DNA of 64,000 bases from Geodermatophilus ruber. GTDB lineage: Bacteria; Actinomycetota; Actinomycetes; Mycobacteriales; Geodermatophilaceae. Both the position numbers and the translations under genes were made by a program. Location: contig NZ_FOSW01000002.1 of the NCBI RefSeq assembly GCF_900114385.1, forward strand, positions 372,001 through 436,000, given 5' to 3'. Positions within the stretch are counted from its first letter, which is position 1. Each line of letters opens with the position of its first letter. This document shows, one piece after another, positions 8,986 to 17,372 of the stretch. Under the pieces are notes generated by a model. That model was not told the DNA's origin and did no database searches. It worked only from the letters and a program-made list of their open reading frames with translations.

Positions 8986-9358
8986 CAGAACTCCCGCAAG
9001 GCAGTGGCGACAGGCCGGTCCTGCAGAAGCAAACACCCTCGCATCGCGCCACGACTGATTCTCTTGGAGCTAGTCATCGGCGAGCGCGGCAGAATCTTCA
9101 GCCCAAGCGCGCCGTCGCACTGTGACGTGAGAACTCCGGCCTGAAGCTCAGACCGACGGACCTCCCCGGCACCCCACCGGTTGCGCTCTCCAGCGGCGAC
9201 GAGTGATCCGTTCCTCCCGGCCATCGGACTCCGTCAAGACAAGGACACAGCGGAACGCCTCCGCTCCGTGATTGGGGGCTTGAGCGGCTGACGTGCTTGC
9301 CCTTGACCCGACAGGGATCGCTCACCGGGACGACCCCATGCTGGGGCAAGACGTCGCA
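8986..9358. other. intergenic region, nothing recognised
   Basis: About 370 bp upstream of the chemoreceptor and downstream of the RibD-type gene. No conserved protein or RNA motif was seen in either direction. Confidence 0.4.
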
Positions 9359-9925
9359 TCATGCCGGTCTTCGTACCGCGTGGCGCACGTAGATCACGCC
9401 ATTGCGGAGCCGCCGGTGGTCTAGCAGCTCGAGGTCGAGTCGTATGCCCCGGGGCAGCGCCGGCTTGCCGCCGCCCACGAGCACCGGGCACAGGAGCAGG
9501 ACGCACTCGTCGACCAGCCCGTGCCGGAACGCCTCGGCCGCGATCGCCGCGCCGCCAATGCTGAGGTCCGACCTGGAGGTCTCCTTGAGCCGTCGTACCG
9601 CCTCGGGCTCGAACTTCCTCTCAATTCTCGTCCGCGCCGTCGACACCTCTTCGAGCGTTGTGGAGTAAACGACTTTGTCGGCGTCACGCCAGATCCCCGC
9701 GTATTCGCGGACGACGCCCGGTTCGGTCGTCAGCCAGTCGTCGTTCTCCCAGACGCGCATCGTCTCGTACATGCGGCGGCCGTAGAGCGACGTGCCGATG
9801 CGCCGCTCGTGCTCGTTCCAGAACGCGTGCACTTCGTTGTCAGGCACTGACCAGTCAAAGGAGCCGGTCTCGTCCTCGAGGTAGCCGTCGAGCGAGGCGT
9901 TGGCTGCGTAGATCAGCTTGCCCAT
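9359..9925 (-). CDS. dihydrofolate reductase/RibD-family protein
   Basis: A 188-residue protein of the RibD C-terminal (dihydrofolate reductase-like) superfamily. Visible motifs are MGKLIYAANASLDGYLED at the N-terminus, LYGRRMYETM and the nucleotide-binding DLSIGGAAIAAEAFRHGLVDE, then PVLVGGGKP. It is likely an NAD(P)H-dependent reductase of unknown substrate; it is shorter than a riboflavin-pathway RibD and lacks the deaminase domain. The ATG at 9925 has GGAGG 5 nt upstream; the longer reading to 9967 is not conserved. Confidence 0.85.
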   Translation of the reverse strand: MGKLIYAANASLDGYLEDETGSFDWSVPDNEVHAFWNEHERRIGTSLYGRRMYETMRVWENDDWLTTEPGVVREYAGIWRDADKVVYSTTLEEVSTARTRIERKFEPEAVRRLKETSRSDLSIGGAAIAAEAFRHGLVDECVLLLCPVLVGGGKPALPRGIRLDLELLDHRRLRNGVIYVRHAVRRPA

Positions 9926-10059
9926 GAGTGCCTCCGGCCGGACGGGGGCTCCAGGTTGCAGCGTCATGGCGCCACCGGCAAGAGCATCGACGGTGTGCCC
10001 TCGTCACGGTTACATCGACCCGGATGCGGTCACGCCGACCTGGACGTGGCGGTCACTGG

Positions 10060-10339
10060 AGGAGTTGCCCCAGTTCTGCCACATGTGCCCGTGTCCGCTG
10101 CTGAGCAGGGGGCAGGGCAGACGGGGCCGGCCAACTACTGCGATGCCACATGCCGCCAGGCGGGCCATCGCTTCAAGAAGTAGCAGCCCCGGCTCGCTCT
10201 GACCCTTGCTCAGGTTGCGACGGCCGCTCGTCTGCGTGGCGAGGGCTTCGACATCAAACTGATCGCGCAGTCGCTGGAGGTCTCGCCGTCCACGCTGCGG
10301 CGCCATCTCGCCAAGACGTTCACGGAGACGGCGGGGTGA
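10060..10339 (+). pseudogene. broken zinc-finger/HTH gene
   Basis: Three pieces in order suggest one small DNA-binding protein. First comes a CxxC piece (LPQFCHMCPCPLL) in one frame. After a frame change near 10110-10120 a piece reads YCDATCRQAGHRFKK, like the C-x3-CRQAxxR zinc-finger endings of actinobacterial proteins. After a TAG at 10181, in the same frame, an HTH-like piece reads LRGEGFDIKLIAQSLEVSPS then TLRRHLAK and a stop at 10337. One frameshift plus one stop separate them, so it is treated as decayed. Confidence 0.45.
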
Positions 10340-10446
10340 CAGCATCGCTGTCGGTCTTCTCCTCGACTAGGACGCGTCGGTTGACCGCCACCGCCGACGA
10401 GGTGAGGACGTCTCCCTGGCGGATACCATGCCCGAACGCACAGACG

Positions 10447-11097
10447 ATGAACTGCTCGGATCCAGATGGCAGGCCCGAGAAACTGAGCGCTCGACTCAGT
10501 CCGATCCTGGAAACTGGGCCGGTGAAGATCGGGAACCAGGATCCGGAGGCCTACCGACAACAGTTGGAGGCCAAGCTGCGGCCTGACCGCATACGAGCCA
10601 CGCTCGGCTTCGCTGGGATCTACCAGATGAGTCACGAACTGATCAAGACTGCAGTCCTGGATGGGGTCCGTGAATTCTACTGGCGGGGCATCGAAAACGG
10701 AGCCATGGCCTATGACGAGCAGGCCTACGCCAAGAATGTTCTAGTCATGGCGCCCAAGAACAAGTTTCGGGCATCACTGTTGTGGCTAATTGAGGGCGAC
10801 GCCATCACGCCGGCCCAGGCCGACCGACTGGACGACATCTACGCCCACCGCCACGACCTCAGCCACGAACTCATCAAGTACATAGTCGACCCAGACTTCG
10901 AGCCTGACGTCGAACTGCTCACGGACGCACTGGCGATCTTGAAGGCCATCAGTCGGTTCTGGGTGAGCATTGAGAAGGACATCGGCTCGTTTGAGGACTT
11001 CGGGGACGTCGACCTCGACGAGGTGACGCCGCTGTCGCTGGCCGTGCTCCAGATGTGCATCGATGCGTACATCGACGGACTGCCTGCTCACCAGTAG
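10447..11097 (+). CDS. hypothetical protein with a HEPN-like RxxxxH motif
   Basis: The conserved-looking part begins near a GTG at 10522 (VKIGNQDPEAYRQQLEAK); the ATG at 10447 is a possible longer start, and a third candidate (ATG at 10428) would need a frameshift. The protein (191-216 residues) is mostly helical and acidic, without membrane segments or signal. IYAHRHDLSHELIKY (about 40% before the C-terminus) contains R-x4-H in a helix, the catalytic pattern of HEPN RNases. Base composition is visibly less GC-rich than neighbours, suggesting transfer. I do not recognise the family; HEPN membership is a hypothesis. Confidence 0.6.
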   Translation: MNCSDPDGRPEKLSARLSPILETGPVKIGNQDPEAYRQQLEAKLRPDRIRATLGFAGIYQMSHELIKTAVLDGVREFYWRGIENGAMAYDEQAYAKNVLVMAPKNKFRASLLWLIEGDAITPAQADRLDDIYAHRHDLSHELIKYIVDPDFEPDVELLTDALAILKAISRFWVSIEKDIGSFEDFGDVDLDEVTPLSLAVLQMCIDAYIDGLPAHQ

Positions 11098-11259
11098 CGC
11101 CTCCGCCAGCAGACCGGCGCAGTGGGGACCGCTTGAGGATCGGTCAGCGGGACGCCGCGAAGCGGACGCGTCGTTCTCGCTGCCGGACCCGATGACTTCG
11201 GCGTTGGCATTGAGTCTTTTCGGCATGGACAAGGTGTGCTCGATGACTACAAGAGCCTC

Positions 11260-12112
11260 ATGAACGCCACGAGCAGCGAGAGGACGACGGTCCGTGTCGA
11301 CGGAGACGCTGACCTCTGCGTCGAAGCGATCGGCGACTCGGCGCATCCCGCGATCCTGCTGATCGGCGGAGCGACGTGGTCGATGGACTGGTGGGAGGAC
11401 GAGCTGTGCCGCCGGTTGGCCGACCGTGGGCGCCTGGTTGCGCGCTACGACCAGCTATCCGCCCGGCGTCCCTGGCTACACCGGAGCGGATCTGGTCAGC
11501 GACGCGGTCGCGGTGCTCGACGGTCTCGGCATCGTCCGCGCCCATGTGGTCGGCCTGTCGATGGGGGGCGGGATCGCGCAGTACTTGGCGCTCGAGCATC
11601 GCGACCGGCTGGCGACGCTGACGCTGATGTCCACGAGCCCGATCGATCCCGGGGTCGAGGGCCTGCCCGGCATGACCCCGGAGCTGCAGGCCGCCTTCGC
11701 CGAGGAGAGCGCCGAGCCCGACTGGCACAACCGCGACGCCGTCATCGACCACATCGTCGAAGGCGAGCGCCCGTACGCCGGCCCGGGCAACTTCGACGAG
11801 CCGCGCCTGCGCGCCATTGCCGGTCGGGTGTTCGACCGCACCAATGACATCGCCGCAAGCATGACCAACCACTTCCTCCTCGACTCAGACGGCCCCAGCG
11901 ATCCGCGACTGAGCCGGCTCGAGGGCCTTCCCACCCTCGTGGTGCACGGCACCGCCGATCCGCTGTGCCCCCTCGCTCACGGCAGAGCGCTCGCCGGCGC
12001 CATCCCCGGCGCCAGGCTCATCGAGCTCCACGACGTCGGCCACCAACTGCCGCCGCCGCACACCTGGGAGCGGCTCATCGACACGCTGATCGACCACACC
12101 ACCGAGGCGTGA
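11260..12112 (+). pseudogene. alpha/beta hydrolase disrupted by an internal deletion
   Basis: The N-terminus (VRVDGDADLCVEAIGD, LLIGGATWSMDWWEDELC, RRLADRGRLVARYD) lies in one frame. The rest (TSYPPGVPGYTGADLVSDAV, the nucleophile elbow GLSMGGG, the acid HGTADPLCP and the histidine DVGHQLPPP) lies in another. Intact homologues read RYDxRDTGxS-TSYPPG across the junction; here the RDTGxS segment is missing at about 11450-11460 together with the frame. A real deletion is therefore more likely than a sequencing slip. Catalytic residues survive, but no continuous protein can be made. Confidence 0.75.
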
Positions 12113-12277
12113 TTGGCCGGAGCGGCAACATGCTCGCTCGCCGTCCCGCAAGCCGAAGGGCTACCGGCGCACCGGAGGCCTGCCTGGTACCAGATGGCCG
12201 CCGTCCCGCGATGGATCCCCGAGCGGTGACGGTGACACGCGGTCTCTGTAACGGGCGGAGCAGCGCCGATCAGCCTC

Positions 12278-12283
12278 TAACCT
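12278..12283 (+). promoter_or_regulatory. -10 element (TAACCT) of the methyltransferase gene
   Basis: It lies 8 nt before the GTG at 12292 and decides that start over several upstream in-frame codons. Confidence 0.5.
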
Positions 12284-12291
12284 CGGTCTTT

Positions 12292-12960
12292 GTGTCTGAG
12301 TCGGTTGTGCAGCCCGCGGACCTGCAATGGGTGCGGGCGTCCTATGACCGGGTTGCCGACAACTACGTGGCGATGGGCGTCGGTGACCTGGCGCCGGCCC
12401 CGTGGCTGCGCGCCGTGCTCGGAGCGTTCGCCGAGGAGGTCCGCGCGCTCGGGCCGGTGCTTGATGTCGGCTGTGGTCCGGGAACGGTCACCGCCCACCT
12501 CGCGGGGCTGGGCGTGGATGTCTCTGGTGTCGACCTGTCACCTCGGATGGTTGAGCACGCCCGCCGGCTGCACCCCGCTCTGCGCTTTGCCGTGGCCTCC
12601 GCCACCGAGCTCGACCTGGCCGAGGGCTCGCTCGGCGGTGCCCTTGGGTGGTGGTCGCTGTTCAACCTGCCCCGCGACGTGCTGCCCGGCGTGCTCACGT
12701 CGCTCGCCCGGGCGCTGATTCCCGGTGGGCAGCTCCTGCTGGGCACGCATGTAGGCGACGGCGAGATCAAGCGCACGGAGGTCTACGGCATGCCGGTCAC
12801 CTGGACGACCCATCTGTGGCAGCCCCAGCAGCTGACCACCCTGCTTTCTCAGGCCGGCCTCGAGACGGTCGCCGAGTTGCGGCTGCCACCGACCCCTGCC
12901 AACCCGTTGGTTCCCGCTCTCCCCGCTCAGATGGTCCTCGCCGCTCGTCGGCCAAGCTGA
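12292..12960 (+). CDS. class I SAM-dependent methyltransferase
   Basis: A 222-residue methyltransferase of the Methyltransf_11/25 type. Motif I is VLDVGCGPGTVTAHLAGLG, followed by GVDLSPRMVEHAR (acidic ribose contact) and the post-motifs GGALGWWSLFNLP and IPGGQLLLGTH. The substrate cannot be told. The GTG start at 12292 is set by the TAACCT promoter 8 nt upstream. It stands alone between a pseudogene and a GNAT gene within the accessory patch. Confidence 0.88.
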   Translation: MSESVVQPADLQWVRASYDRVADNYVAMGVGDLAPAPWLRAVLGAFAEEVRALGPVLDVGCGPGTVTAHLAGLGVDVSGVDLSPRMVEHARRLHPALRFAVASATELDLAEGSLGGALGWWSLFNLPRDVLPGVLTSLARALIPGGQLLLGTHVGDGEIKRTEVYGMPVTWTTHLWQPQQLTTLLSQAGLETVAELRLPPTPANPLVPALPAQMVLAARRPS

Positions 12961-13026
12961 GCCCATCCCGATAGTCCGCTCACATATGGTTTACCGGAGC
13001 GGCGCGGTTCTGTCGGTCGTGCTTAC

Positions 13027-13032
13027 TAATGT
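13027..13032 (+). promoter_or_regulatory. -10 element (TAATGT) of the GNAT gene
   Basis: It lies 6 nt before the ATG at 13039 and predicts a leaderless mRNA. Confidence 0.5.
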
Positions 13033-13038
13033 GATCGC

Positions 13039-13512
13039 ATGGGCGTGACGTTGCGGGCGCTCGAAGATGCCGACCTTGATCAGCTCTTCGAGTGGGAGCG
13101 AGATCCGCATGCTGTTGTGATGGCGGCCTTCACGCGAGCCGATCCCTCTGATCGGTCGTCGTTCGATGCGCACTACGAGCGCGTCCGGAACGATCCTGAC
13201 GTGACTATGCGTGCCATCGATGACGAACGCGGCCTGGCCGGAATGATCGCGAGCTTCTCCATGGAGGGCGAGCGGGAAGTCTCCTACTGGATCGACCCAT
13301 CCCGATGGGGTCGAGGGATTGGATCGGCGGCCCTCGAAGCGTTCGTTCAGGTCGAGGTGACGAGGCCGCTGTTCGCACGCGTCGCCCAGCACAACACCGG
13401 CTCTGCCAAGGTGCTCATTCGGGCGGGATTCGTGCAGGTCGGTACCGAGACCTCATATGCCGACGGCGTAGGTCGGGACGTAGTCGAGCACATCTACCGT
13501 CTCGCCCTTTAA
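13039..13512 (+). CDS. GNAT family N-acetyltransferase
   Basis: A 157-residue acetyltransferase of the RimJ/RimL-like group. Beta-strand 4 and the acetyl-CoA loop are visible (VSYWIDPSRWGRGIGSAALEAF), followed by ARVAQHNTGSAKVLIRAGFVQVG, the N-x-x-S-x-x-V-L-x-x-x-G-F signature. The acceptor is unknown: protein N-terminus, aminoglycoside or other small amine are all possible. A TAATGT -10 lies 6 nt before the start. Confidence 0.9.
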   Translation: MGVTLRALEDADLDQLFEWERDPHAVVMAAFTRADPSDRSSFDAHYERVRNDPDVTMRAIDDERGLAGMIASFSMEGEREVSYWIDPSRWGRGIGSAALEAFVQVEVTRPLFARVAQHNTGSAKVLIRAGFVQVGTETSYADGVGRDVVEHIYRLAL

Positions 13513-13549
13513 CTCACTGCGTCCCGTTCAGCCAACGGCTACCGGACGG

Positions 13550-14427
13550 CTGGCCGGCTACGCGACCCGCCGCCCGCGCACGGTGCGGCAGGCGCGGGTG
13601 CACGTCGCCCAGATCACCGCGGCGTCGGTCCGATGCCGCTCTCGGCGGTGCGGCCGTCGTCGGTCCGCTCGTGGAGGGTGGAGCTCAAGGCGGATGGCCT
13701 CGCGCCGTCCTACGTCTACGCGCTGCACAACCGGCTGTCACAGGTCATGAGCGACGCCGTGCATGACGGCATCCTCGTTCGCAACCCGTGCTCGAGGCGA
13801 ACGTCTCCGGGCGCCGGCAAACCGCGACCCTTCGTCGCCACCACAGCCCAGGTCTGGGCACTCCACGACGCGGTCCCCGCGCACCTGAGGCCGGCTGTCC
13901 TCCTCGGCGCCTTCGTCGGACTCCGAACGGCGGAGGCCGTGGGGCTGCGGGTCGCCGACGTCGACTTCATGCGCGGCGTGATTCGCCCGGTCCAGCAGGG
14001 ACCGGGGGAGGAGCTCAAGACCGAGACGTCCCGGACGCCGTTGCCCATTCCGCACGAGCTCGCGCTCGAGTTGTCGGCGGCCGTGGCGGAATGGGGAGGC
14101 GACTTCCTGGTCACGGACGGGCTCCGCCGGCAGACGTCCACGTGGGCCATCGAGCGGGCCATCAGGTCAGCTCGACGGAAGGTCGCCGGTCTGCCGGAGG
14201 ACTTTCGCTTCCACGACCTCCGGCACTACCTGGCCTCCCTGCTGATCGCCTCCGGTCTGGATGTCAAGGTCGTCCAGCACCGGCTCCGGCACGGCAGCGC
14301 GAAGACCACGCTCGACACGTACGGGCATCTGTGGCCGGACAGCAACGAGTCCGCACGCGCAGCCGTGGGTGCGGTTCTGGCTGCTCGTGCGGACTCGTTG
14401 CGGACTACGGCCGCTGATCAGCACTAA
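13550..14427 (+). pseudogene. tyrosine recombinase (integrase) with a damaged N-terminus
   Basis: From 13633 one frame encodes a core-binding remnant and a full catalytic domain with GLRTAEAVGLRV (first Arg), RFHDLRHYLASLL (HxLR), HRLRHGSAKTTLD (second His) and TLDTYGHLWP (the nucleophilic Tyr). The preceding piece (LAGYATRRPRTVRQARVHVA, 13550-13620) is in a different frame and joins naturally to GPMPLSAVRPSSVRSW, so a frameshift near 13622 separates them. The first 50-60 residues are absent. No tRNA or att repeat is visible nearby. It is a leftover of an integrated element; the catalytic domain could still be translated from 13633. Confidence 0.75.
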
Positions 14428-14446
14428 AAGCCCTGGTCAGCGGCTT
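14428..14446 (-). terminator. possible weak terminator of glnA
   Basis: On the minus strand AAGCC pairs with GGCTT across 9 nt and is followed by a short T run. It lies 8 bp past the glnA stop. Confidence 0.3.
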
Positions 14447-14453
14447 GCGAGAC

Positions 14454-15887
14454 TCAGATGTCGTAGTACATCGCGAACTCGTGCGGGTGCGGGCGCAGGC
14501 GGATCGGGTCGATCTCGTGCTCCCGCTTGTACTCGATCCACGTCTCGATCAGGTCGGGGGTGAACACCCCGCCCTCGATGAGGTAGTCGTGGTCGGTCTC
14601 GAGGTTGTCGAGGACGGCGTCCAGCGACGCGGGCACCTTCTCGATGCCCAGGGCCTCCTCGGGCGGCAGCTCGTAGAGGTCCTTGTCCACCGGGGCCGGC
14701 GGCTCGATCTTGTTCTTGATGCCGTCGAGGCCGGCCATCATCATCGCCGAGAAGGCGAGGTAGGGGTTCGCCGACGGGTCGGGCACGCGGAACTCGATGC
14801 GCTTGGCCTTCGGGTTGTCACCCGAGATCGGGATGCGGCAGCAGGCCGAGCGGTTGCGGGCCGAGTACACGAGGTTGATCGGGGCCTCGTAGCCCGGAAC
14901 CAGGCGGTGGAAGCTGTTCACCGTCGGGTTGGTGAAGGCCAGCAGCGACGGGGCGTGCGCGAGCAGCCCGCCGATGTAGTGACGGGCGGTGTCGGACAGG
15001 CCCGCGTAGCCGGTCTCGGCGTGGAAGAGCGGCTCGCCGTCCTTCCAGAGGCTCTGGTGGCAGTGCATGCCGGAGCCGTTGTCACCGAACAGCGGCTTGG
15101 GCATGAACGTCGCCGTCTTGCCGTGCGCCCAGGCGGTGCTCTTGATGATGTACTTGAACAGCATCAGGCTGTCGGCCGACCGCAGCAGCGTGTCGAACTT
15201 GTAGTTGATCTCGGCCTGACCGGCGGTGCCCACCTCGTGGTGCCCGCGCTCGAGTTCCAGCCCGACGTTGGTCAGGTTGCGCATCATCTCCGAGCGCAGG
15301 TCGCTGTAGTGGTCGTACGGCTCGACCGGGAAGTAGCCGCCCTTGGGGCGGGTCTTGTAGCCCAGGTTCGGGCTGCCGTCGGCGTTGGTCGCGGCGCCGG
15401 TGTTCCAGGAGCCCTCGATCGAGTCGATGTGGTAGTAGCCCTCGTTGATCCCGGTGTTGTAGCGGACCGAGTCGAAGATGTAGAACTCCGCCTCCGGCCC
15501 GAAGTAGGCCGTGTCCGCGATGCCGCTGCTGGCCAGGTACGCCTCGGCCTTCTTCGCCACGTTGCGCGGATCGCGGCTGTAGGCCTCGCGCGTGATCGGG
15601 TCGTGGATGAAGAAGTTGATGTTGAGCGTCTTGTGCGTGCGGAACGGGTCCAGGTACGCGCTGTTGGCGTCCGGCAGCAGCAGCATGTCGGACTCGTTGA
15701 TCGCCTGGAAGCCGCGGATCGACGACCCATCGAAGCCCAGGCCTTCGGAGAAGGTGTCCTCGCCGAAGGTCGACGCCGGGATGGTGAAGTGCTGCATGAC
15801 GCCGGGCAGGTCGCAGAAGCGGACGTCGACGAACTCGACGTCGTTGTCGCGGATGTAGGCGGCGACCTCGTCGGGACTGGTGAACAT
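14454..15887 (-). CDS. glnA: glutamine synthetase type I
   Basis: A 477-residue cytoplasmic enzyme making glutamine from glutamate, ammonia and ATP. GS-I features are the latch/beta-grasp domain, [11 protein letters not shown], the metal-binding [10 protein letters not shown] and [33 protein letters not shown] and RIEFRVPD. The adenylylation loop Tyr is in [11 protein letters not shown], so it is of the beta subtype controlled by GlnE. The ATG at 15887 has GGAGGA 5 nt upstream. A four-part GlnR box and a TAACGT -10 precede it, so transcription should respond to nitrogen. Confidence 0.98.
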   Translation of the reverse strand: MFTSPDEVAAYIRDNDVEFVDVRFCDLPGVMQHFTIPASTFGEDTFSEGLGFDGSSIRGFQAINESDMLLLPDANSAYLDPFRTHKTLNINFFIHDPITREAYSRDPRNVAKKAEAYLASSGIADTAYFGPEAEFYIFDSVRYNTGINEGYYHIDSIEGSWNTGAATNADGSPNLGYKTRPKGGYFPVEPYDHYSDLRSEMMRNLTNVGLELERGHHEVGTAGQAEINYKFDTLLRSADSLMLFKYIIKSTAWAHGKTATFMPKPLFGDNGSGMHCHQSLWKDGEPLFHAETGYAGLSDTARHYIGGLLAHAPSLLAFTNPTVNSFHRLVPGYEAPINLVYSARNRSACCRIPISGDNPKAKRIEFRVPDPSANPYLAFSAMMMAGLDGIKNKIEPPAPVDKDLYELPPEEALGIEKVPASLDAVLDNLETDHDYLIEGGVFTPDLIETWIEYKREHEIDPIRLRPHPHEFAMYYDI

Positions 15888-15922
15888 CGATCCTCCGGTA
15901 TTGGGCAGAACAGCCGAACCGC

Positions 15923-15928
15923 ACGTTA
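15923..15928 (-). promoter_or_regulatory. -10 element (TAACGT) of glnA
   Basis: On the minus strand TAACGT lies about 35 nt before the glnA ATG. No good -35 is seen; the GlnR box occupies that place, as expected for an activator-dependent promoter. Confidence 0.5.
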
Positions 15929-15938
15929 TGAGCGGGGA

Positions 15939-15976
15939 GTTGCCCTCGGGTGTCCCCTATGTTTCAGACCCGTAAC
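15939..15976 (-). promoter_or_regulatory. GlnR-binding box upstream of glnA
   Basis: Reading the minus strand: GTTAC, 6 nt, GAAAC, 6 nt, GACAC, 6 nt, GCAAC. This is the actinobacterial GlnR consensus (GTnAC-n6-GAAAC twice) with exact spacing; the first pair is perfect and the second has one mismatch per element. It ends 10 bp upstream of the -10. Confidence 0.8.
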
Positions 15977-16041
15977 AACGCTTCCGGCGTGTCGCGCCGG
16001 GCGTCCGCTCCTCGTCTCGAGGCGCCGCCCGGGCCGGGCCC

Positions 16042-16047
16042 TACGCT
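16042..16047 (+). promoter_or_regulatory. -10 element (TACGCT) of the RDD gene
   Basis: It lies 7 nt before the ATG at 16055 and supports that start against the longer reading from 15950, which would cross the GlnR box. Confidence 0.55.
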
Positions 16048-16054
16048 GGCTGTC

Positions 16055-16474
16055 ATGGTCAGGGATGCACAACCACCCTCTCAGGAGAGTCGTCGCGGCG
16101 CCTCGCTGGGGTTACCCCCCGAGGGCCCGGGATCCCTGGCGACCTTCACCAGCCGCAGCGGCGCCTTCGTCATCGACGCGATCGCCGCCGCCCTCATCGC
16201 CGGGCTGTTCACCGCCCCCGACCTGCCGGGCAACTGGAGCCTGCTGTCCTTCGGCCTGGTCACGGTGATCACCCTCACCGCGCTCGGCCAGACCCCGGGG
16301 ATGCGGCTGCTCGGACTGCGCCTGGCGCACCCGCGGCCCGGTTCCCGGCTGGCGGTGTGGCGGGCCGTCGTCCGGACGGCGCTGCTCCTGCTGCTGGTGC
16401 CGGCGCTGGTCGTGGACGGCGACGGCCGCGGGCTGCACGACCGGCTGACCGACACCGCCGTCGTCCGGGCCTGA
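16055..16474 (+). CDS. RDD family membrane protein
   Basis: A 139-residue protein with the RDD domain: FTSRSGAFVIDAIAAALIAG (first helix with the Arg-Asp pattern), LTALGQTPGMRLLGLRL, AVWRAVVRTALLLLLVPALV and the C-terminal DGRGLHDRLTDTAVVRA. There are three hydrophobic segments. It is divergent from glnA and convergent with DUF4191, the same trio as in mycobacteria. Transport or envelope roles have been proposed for RDD proteins; none is shown here. Confidence 0.9.
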   Translation: MVRDAQPPSQESRRGASLGLPPEGPGSLATFTSRSGAFVIDAIAAALIAGLFTAPDLPGNWSLLSFGLVTVITLTALGQTPGMRLLGLRLAHPRPGSRLAVWRAVVRTALLLLLVPALVVDGDGRGLHDRLTDTAVVRA

Positions 16475-16498
16475 GCCCGCAGCCCGGCGTGGTCCTGC

Positions 16499-17323
16499 TC
16501 AGCGGCGGCGGACCTGCCGCTGGCTGACCGTCATCTGCCGGCCGCCGGGCAGCGGGCCGCCGGGCACCGGCATGCGCCCGCCGCCGAGGGCCGACAGCCG
16601 CCGGCGCAGGGCATTGAGTTCGCCACCGGAGAGGTTGCGGGGCAGCTTCATCACATGCGCGCTGAGCTTGCGCAGCGGCACCTGCCCCTCCTCGTCACCG
16701 ACGACGATGTCGTAGATGGGGGCGTCCCCGGCGACCCGGGCGATCTTCTTCTTCTCCTGGGCCAGCAGCGGGCGCACCCGGGACGGCGCGCCCTCGGCGA
16801 CCAGGATCACGCCCGGGCGGCCGAGCACGCGGTGCACGGCGTCGAGCTGGGTGGTGCCGGCGACACCCGAGGAGACCTGCCAGTCGCCCCGCATGCCCTC
16901 GAGCACCCAGGCGGCGGCGCCGGGCTGGCCCTCCACCTGCCGGTAGGCCGAGCCCTGCGCACGGCGGCCGAAGATGATCAGGGCGGCCAGCGCACCCAAC
17001 AGGATCGTGACCGGCAGGAAGAGGAACGGCGAGCCGAAGAGGATCCCGAGCAGCTCGATGACCGCGGCCACCACCACGAAGGCGATGAGCATGATCCACG
17101 GCAGCTTGGGGTCGTTCTTGCGGGTCAACGAGTAGGCCTGCTTGATCATGCGGGCCTGGTTGCCGACCTTCTTGAGCCGGCCGACCTTCGGCTGGCCCTT
17201 CTTGTCGAGCTTCGGCGCCTTCGTGCCGGCAGCGGAGCCGCCCCGGCCGCTGGTGCCGGTGCTCGGGCCCCGCCCGGCCTTGCCGGTCGGTGCGGGGGAG
17301 CCGGTGGGCTTGCTGCGTGCCAT
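16499..17323 (-). CDS. DUF4191 integral membrane protein
   Basis: A 274-residue protein with a basic, low-complexity N-terminus, KKVGNQARMIKQAYSLTRKN, two adjacent membrane helices (LPWIMLIAFVVVAAVIELLG and LFLPVTILLGALAALIIFGR), then RRAQGSAYRQVEGQPGAAAW and a soluble C-terminal half ending in a Gly/Pro-rich tail. This architecture and its position directly downstream of lipA are typical of actinobacterial DUF4191. A TATCCT -10 (17330-17335) lies 6 nt before the ATG, so it can be transcribed apart from lipA. Function is unknown. Confidence 0.9.
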   Translation of the reverse strand: MARSKPTGSPAPTGKAGRGPSTGTSGRGGSAAGTKAPKLDKKGQPKVGRLKKVGNQARMIKQAYSLTRKNDPKLPWIMLIAFVVVAAVIELLGILFGSPFLFLPVTILLGALAALIIFGRRAQGSAYRQVEGQPGAAAWVLEGMRGDWQVSSGVAGTTQLDAVHRVLGRPGVILVAEGAPSRVRPLLAQEKKKIARVAGDAPIYDIVVGDEEGQVPLRKLSAHVMKLPRNLSGGELNALRRRLSALGGGRMPVPGGPLPGGRQMTVSQRQVRRR

Positions 17324-17329
17324 GTCACC

Positions 17330-17335
17330 AGGATA
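17330..17335 (-). promoter_or_regulatory. -10 element (TATCCT) of DUF4191
   Basis: A near-consensus hexamer on the minus strand, 6 nt before the ATG at 17323, within the lipA-DUF4191 spacer. Confidence 0.55.
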
Positions 17336-17372
17336 GGGCGCTGGTTCCCGTGCCGAGCCGACCCGCCGCGAG

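Noticed and set aside
15950-16054. A longer RDD protein starting upstream of 16055
   Set aside because: It would cross the GlnR box and glnA promoter; the -10 at 16042-16047 and family length support 16055.
14445-16268. A 607-codon open frame on the plus strand
   Set aside because: It is antisense to glnA across its whole length and then runs out of frame through the RDD gene.
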